This document shows, piece after piece, positions 5,560 to 8,655 of a stretch of DNA of 8,655 bases (its first letter is position 1; every line of letters starts with the position of its first letter). The position numbers and the translations under genes were made by a program. The stretch is from Betaproteobacteria bacterium (GTDB taxonomy: Bacteria; Pseudomonadota; Gammaproteobacteria; Burkholderiales; Rhodocyclaceae), in the NCBI GenBank assembly GCA_020047725.1, contig JAIFNM010000268.1:1-8655 (forward strand), in the 5' to 3' direction. Below the pieces are notes generated by a model. That model searched no databases. It saw only the letters and a list, made by a program, of their open reading frames with translations, and was not told the origin of the DNA.

Positions 5560-7107
5560 ATGGCAATACGCAATGAACTATTGGATGAGTTGTTGGCGCG
5601 CCGCAAAGAGGCGAGTGCTGGTGGAGGTGTCGACAAACTTGAAAAGCGTCGCCAGAAGGGCTTGATGAACGCCCGCGAACGCCTCGACGATCTCTATGAC
5701 AGCGGCTCTTTCCAGGAATCCGGAATGCATGTCGATCATGCAACAGCTGGACTGGAAGGCAAGAAAATGCCAGGCGATGGCGTGATTACCGGAATCGGCA
5801 ATGTTGACGGCCGGCCGATCGCTGCATTCTCGCAGGACTTCACGGTGTCTGGCGGCTCGCTGGGGCGCATGCATTCGCAGAAAATCTGCGACATGATGGA
5901 AACCGCCGCGAACCTGGGCATCCCCGTGGTGGCGATCAATGACTCCGGCGGTGCACGCATCCAGGAAGGCGTTCATTCACTCTCGGGTTACGGCAAGGTT
6001 TTCTATCGCAACGTCCAGTTGTCGGGACTGGTGCCGCAAATCGCCGTGATTGCCGGCCCATGCGCCGGTGGCGCAGCGTACAGCCCGGCGCTGATGGACT
6101 TCCTGATCATGACGCGCAAAGGCGCACAGATGTTCATCTGCGGGCCGGAAGTGATCAAGGCGGCAACCGGCCAGGAAGCGCCAATCGAACTGTTTGGAAC
6201 CGCTGACGCGCATGCCTCGGTGAGCGGCAACATCCATTTTGTTGCCGATGACGACAAGCAGGCGCTGGAAATCACGCGCAGACTGCTGTCCTACCTGCCG
6301 CTCAACAACATGCAGGACCCGCCTCACCGCATACCGGATGAAATCAAGCTTGCGCTGGATGAAGGCATGAACGAGATTATTCCCGCCGAAATCAAGACGC
6401 CGCTTGATGTCACCAAGGTGATTGCACGGCTGGTCGATGGCGGCGAATTCCTTGAGGTTCAGCGTGACTTTGCCAAGAACATCATCGTCGGCTTCGCACG
6501 CATTGATGGCATGGTCGTCGGCATCGTTGCCAACCAGCCGCTGGTCAAGGCCGGAACGCTCGATGTCGATTCGTCCGACAAGGGTGCTCGCTTCATCCGC
6601 TTCTGCAACGCCTTCAATGTCCCGCTCGTCAGCCTGGTCGACATCCCGGGCTTCATGCCGGGGCTAGCACAGGAGCGCGGCGGCATCATCCGTCACGGCG
6701 CCAAGATGCTGTTCTCCTACGCTGCGGCAACCGTTCCGAAGATCACGGTCATTCTGCGCAAAGCCTACGGCGGCGCCTATCTGGCCATGTGTTCCAAGGA
6801 TATGGGTGCCGACGTCGTTCTCGCCTGGCCAACGGCAGAAATCGCGGTCATGGGCGCGGAAGGCGCCGTTCAGATTGTCTATAAGAAAGAGCTCGAGGCG
6901 GCGGCTGACCCCAAAGCGCGCGCCGCTGAACTTATGGACCAGTACCGTCGCGATTTCGCCTCGCCTTACCAGGCTGCCGAACACGGCATGATTACCGACG
7001 TGATCGCGCCTTCCGAAACGCGGACCAAAGTAGCGATGGCCTTGCGTGTCCTGCTGACCAAACGGCTGACCCGTCCGCCCAAAAAACATGGACTGATTCC
7101 TTTATGA
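5560..7107 (+). CDS. mmdA: Methylmalonyl-CoA decarboxylase alpha subunit (carboxyltransferase)
   Basis: The 515-residue protein is an acyl-CoA carboxyltransferase of the crotonase-like fold. It transfers the carboxyl group of (S)-methylmalonyl-CoA to biotin on the carrier subunit, releasing propionyl-CoA. The length equals that of MmdA and transcarboxylase 12S (about 505-525). The N-half contains NDSGGARIQEG (127-137) and AGPCAGGAAYSPA (165-177), which form the acyl-CoA site and oxyanion hole. The C-half contains RGGIIRHGAK, then YGGAYLAMCSKDMGADVV (from 403) and AEIAVMGAEGAV, which form the biotin-side site. It ends with the family-typical RPPKKHGLIPL. The ATG at 5560 has a strong AAGGAG 5 nt upstream; an upstream in-frame TTG at 5536 lacks a ribosome-binding site. 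Alone it could be a propionyl-CoA carboxylase beta subunit, but no biotin carboxylase is near. The following OadG-, carrier- and OadB-type genes make a Na+-pumping decarboxylase much more likely. Its stop overlaps the next start (ATGA), so the two are translationally coupled. Confidence 0.9.
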   Translation: MAIRNELLDELLARRKEASAGGGVDKLEKRRQKGLMNARERLDDLYDSGSFQESGMHVDHATAGLEGKKMPGDGVITGIGNVDGRPIAAFSQDFTVSGGSLGRMHSQKICDMMETAANLGIPVVAINDSGGARIQEGVHSLSGYGKVFYRNVQLSGLVPQIAVIAGPCAGGAAYSPALMDFLIMTRKGAQMFICGPEVIKAATGQEAPIELFGTADAHASVSGNIHFVADDDKQALEITRRLLSYLPLNNMQDPPHRIPDEIKLALDEGMNEIIPAEIKTPLDVTKVIARLVDGGEFLEVQRDFAKNIIVGFARIDGMVVGIVANQPLVKAGTLDVDSSDKGARFIRFCNAFNVPLVSLVDIPGFMPGLAQERGGIIRHGAKMLFSYAAATVPKITVILRKAYGGAYLAMCSKDMGADVVLAWPTAEIAVMGAEGAVQIVYKKELEAAADPKARAAELMDQYRRDFASPYQAAEHGMITDVIAPSETRTKVAMALRVLLTKRLTRPPKKHGLIPL

Positions 7108-7604
7108 GCCTGACTAACTCTCTCGTACTTGCTGCCGCCGCAGTGCCGGATGCAGCCGCAGTTGCGGCCCAGAACACTGTCGCTGCGGTAACCGATGTGG
7201 CGGGCAAGGGTGGCTTTACCGCCAACGCCTCCCTCGGCCAACTGATCGAATTCCAGCTGACTGGCTTGCTGGTGGTGTTCGTCGTTCTCGGTGGATTGAC
7301 CATCATGTGTGTCCTGCTGGCCTGGATCCTCAAGACGGTCGCTCCCGATCAGTACCACTGCAGGAAAAAAGCAGGTCCCTTGGTCCCGGTTCCGAAACTT
7401 GCCCCGGTGACTGCCCCCCCTACCGCTCCGGCAAGCATCCACCCCGGTCTGGCCGACGAGGAGCTGGTCGCCATTCTGGCAGTTGCCGCGACGGAGGCCA
7501 TCGGACAAGCGGTCTCAGTCGTCAAGTTCCGCCACATGGGCAGCATGGACTGGACATGGTCGGTACAGGGTCGCGTCGGTCAACATACTTCACACAAGCT
7601 CTGA
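7104..7604 (+). CDS. mmdD: Methylmalonyl-CoA decarboxylase delta subunit (OadG-family membrane anchor)
   Basis: This 166-residue protein should anchor and assemble the complex, holding the soluble carboxyltransferase onto the membrane pump subunit. One clear transmembrane helix spans about residues 52-77 (from LTGLLVVFVVLGG), ending in LKTVAP. A Pro/Ala-rich linker (about 92-115) follows, then a C-terminal domain (LADEELVAILAVAATEAI) and a tail, WSVQGRVGQHTSHKL. That tail matches the typical OadG/MmdD ending (Trp-Ser-x-x-Gly-Arg ... His-x-Ser-His). An Ala-rich N-terminal stretch of about 40 residues precedes the helix and makes the protein longer than the usual 80-120 residue gamma/delta subunits. 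The ATG overlaps the mmdA stop by 4 nt and no good Shine-Dalgarno is visible, so translation probably depends on coupling. The position between alpha and carrier genes matches the mmdADCB order described for Propionigenium. Confidence 0.85.
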   Translation: MSLTNSLVLAAAAVPDAAAVAAQNTVAAVTDVAGKGGFTANASLGQLIEFQLTGLLVVFVVLGGLTIMCVLLAWILKTVAPDQYHCRKKAGPLVPVPKLAPVTAPPTAPASIHPGLADEELVAILAVAATEAIGQAVSVVKFRHMGSMDWTWSVQGRVGQHTSHKL

Positions 7605-7642
7605 ACTGCTCAGGCTTCGATCAAGATAAAAGGATATTTGCA

Positions 7643-8038
7643 ATGAAAATGCTCAAAATCACGCTGCAAGGCAAGACCTATGAAGTCGGTGTCGAAGTTA
7701 TCGACGGTGCGGCTCCCATAGCCTCTGTGGCCGCCCCAGCCTATGTCGCTCCTGCTCCGGTCGTTGCTGCTGCACCCGTGGCCGTTCCGGTGGCAGTCGC
7801 CCCCGCCCCTGCACCTGTTGCCGGTGGTCATTCGGTGACGAGTCCGATGCCGGGCCTGGTATTCAAGATTGGCGTGACGATTGGTCAGCAAGTCGCCAGG
7901 GACCAGGAACTGCTCGTGCTGGAAGCCATGAAGATGGAATCTCCGGTTTATGCACCCTGCGCGGGTACTGTCGCTTCGATCCTGGTCAAGGAAGGCGATG
8001 CCGTTTCTGAAGGCCAGGTCCTGATCCAACTCAGCTGA
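7643..8038 (+). CDS. mmdC: Methylmalonyl-CoA decarboxylase gamma subunit (biotin carboxyl carrier protein)
   Basis: This 131-residue protein carries the biotin that shuttles the carboxyl group between MmdA and MmdB. It has three parts: an N-terminal beta-hairpin segment, KITLQGKTYEVGVEVI (5-20); a flexible Ala/Pro/Val-rich linker (about 23-60); and a complete biotinyl domain (about 63-131). The domain starts with SPMPGLVFKIGV and contains the biotinylation site EAMKMES with Lys97, followed by the GTVASILVKEGDAVSEGQVL strand. The size and layout equal MmdC and the transcarboxylase 1.3S subunit. The start at 7643 has AAAGGA 8 nt upstream. The reading frame stays open upstream into mmdD, but without family similarity. 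It lies 38 nt after mmdD and 7 nt before mmdB. The biotin ligase must be encoded elsewhere. This is the only biotinyl domain in the window, although there are two carboxyltransferases. Confidence 0.93.
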   Translation: MKMLKITLQGKTYEVGVEVIDGAAPIASVAAPAYVAPAPVVAAAPVAVPVAVAPAPAPVAGGHSVTSPMPGLVFKIGVTIGQQVARDQELLVLEAMKMESPVYAPCAGTVASILVKEGDAVSEGQVLIQLS

Positions 8039-8045
8039 GGTTCAT

Positions 8046-8655
8046 ATGTCCGGAATCATTGAGCAATTCACCCTGATGATGACCCAGTCGACCGGGTTCT
8101 CACAGGTTACCGGCGGCATGATCATCATGTGGGCCGTCTGCGTGGTTCTTTTCTACTTGGCCATCGTCAAGGATTTTGAACCGCTGTTGCTGTTGCCGAT
8201 TGCCTTCGGTGCCTTGCTGGCGAACATTCCGACCATGGGTGTTCTGAACGAACCCTATGTCGAAGGTCTGGTGCATGTACCGGGTGGCTTGTACTACTAC
8301 ATCTCGCAAGGCATCACGCTGGAACTGTTCCCTCCGATAATCTTTCTCGGGGTAGGCGCTCTTACGGATTTTGGTCCGCTGATCGCCAATCCACGGACTC
8401 TCCTGCTGGGGGCGGCGGCGCAGTTGGGCATCTTCATCACCATGTTCGTTGCAGTATTGAGCGGGGTGTTTACGCCGGGCGAAGGCGCTTCCATCGGCAT
8501 TATCGGTGGCGCGGATGGTCCCACGTCGATCTTTACGGCGAACAAGCTGGCACCCCATCTGCTCGGGCCAATCGCGGTGGCGGCGTATACCTATATGTCG
8601 CTGGTTCCGCTGATTCAGCCGCCGATCATGCGGCTGCTGACGACCGATGCCGAGC
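8046..8655 (+). CDS. mmdB: Methylmalonyl-CoA decarboxylase beta subunit, Na+-pumping carboxybiotin decarboxylase (partial, 3' end beyond window)
   Basis: The first 203 residues of an OadB/MmdB/GcdB-family integral membrane protein are visible, roughly half of the usual 370-430. It decarboxylates carboxybiotin on MmdC and couples this to Na+ export across the cytoplasmic membrane. Hydrophobic helices are seen at about 24-41, 46-62, 87-106, 118-141 and 172-190. LELFPPIIFLGVGALTDFGPL (93-112) and IGIIGGADGPTSIF (150-163) are family signatures. Asp157 in GGADGPT corresponds to the essential Asp203 of Klebsiella OadB, involved in Na+ and proton coupling. The later Asn and Ser/Arg signatures lie outside the window. 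GAGG at 8037-8040, overlapping the mmdC stop, serves as ribosome-binding site 5 nt before the ATG. The member of the family (Mmd rather than Oad or Gcd) is inferred from the operon, because the beta subunits are nearly interchangeable in sequence. Confidence 0.92.
   Translation, partial: MSGIIEQFTLMMTQSTGFSQVTGGMIIMWAVCVVLFYLAIVKDFEPLLLLPIAFGALLANIPTMGVLNEPYVEGLVHVPGGLYYYISQGITLELFPPIIFLGVGALTDFGPLIANPRTLLLGAAAQLGIFITMFVAVLSGVFTPGEGASIGIIGGADGPTSIFTANKLAPHLLGPIAVAAYTYMSLVPLIQPPIMRLLTTDAE

Noticed and set aside
7307..7642. Upstream extension of the mmdC reading frame (would give a 243-residue protein)
   Set aside because: The extension overlaps mmdD in another frame, has no similarity to carrier proteins, and the ATG at 7643 has a good ribosome-binding site and the typical MKMLKITLQGK start.

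Overview
The window (8655 bp, moderately GC-rich genes with more AT-rich intergenic DNA) looks like a chromosomal segment of a Gram-negative bacterium. A betaproteobacterium of the Rhodocyclales type (Propionivibrio, Accumulibacter or Dechloromonas relatives) is the best guess. It rests on the ArgP-type LysR protein and the propionate/methylmalonyl-CoA gene content, not on any phylogenetic computation. I see no RNA genes, CRISPR arrays, insertion sequences or phage genes.

Layout. Positions 1-91 (minus) hold the first 30 codons of a membrane protein resembling the N-terminus of AGCS-family amino acid:sodium symporters. A 272-bp divergent region containing two tandem 15-bp repeats separates it from an ArgP/IciA-type LysR regulator (364-1272, plus). 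A complete class III fructose-1,6-bisphosphatase follows (1412-3379, plus). A 222-bp convergent region with two strong hairpins (3425-3465 and 3542-3570) separates it from a minus-strand carboxyltransferase of the pyruvate/oxaloacetate type (3602-5167). That protein resembles the 5S subunit of transcarboxylase or the catalytic part of OadA, and it ends before any biotinyl domain.

A 392-bp divergent region follows. It carries a near-consensus sigma-70 promoter (TTGACC, 18 bp, TATAAT), a perfect 12-bp palindrome overlapping its -35 box, and a leader of about 210 nt. Next is a tight four-gene operon in the order A-D-C-B: the carboxyltransferase alpha subunit (mmdA), the small membrane anchor (mmdD, OadG family), the biotin carrier (mmdC, biotinyl Lys97) and the membrane decarboxylase/Na+ pump subunit (mmdB, cut by the window end). 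This is the architecture of Na+-translocating methylmalonyl-CoA decarboxylase.

How the genes may work together. The operon should decarboxylate (S)-methylmalonyl-CoA to propionyl-CoA and drive Na+ export. The divergent 5S-like enzyme keeps the recognisable metal and pyruvate-site residues and carries only a beta-hairpin stub where a biotin domain would begin. The most interesting hypothesis is that MmdC serves both carboxyltransferases. Carboxyl groups from methylmalonyl-CoA could then go either to pyruvate, giving oxaloacetate (transcarboxylase mode), or to MmdB, giving CO2 and a Na+ gradient (pump mode). A Na+ gradient could also feed the AGCS-like symporter at the left edge, though nothing in the sequence links them directly.
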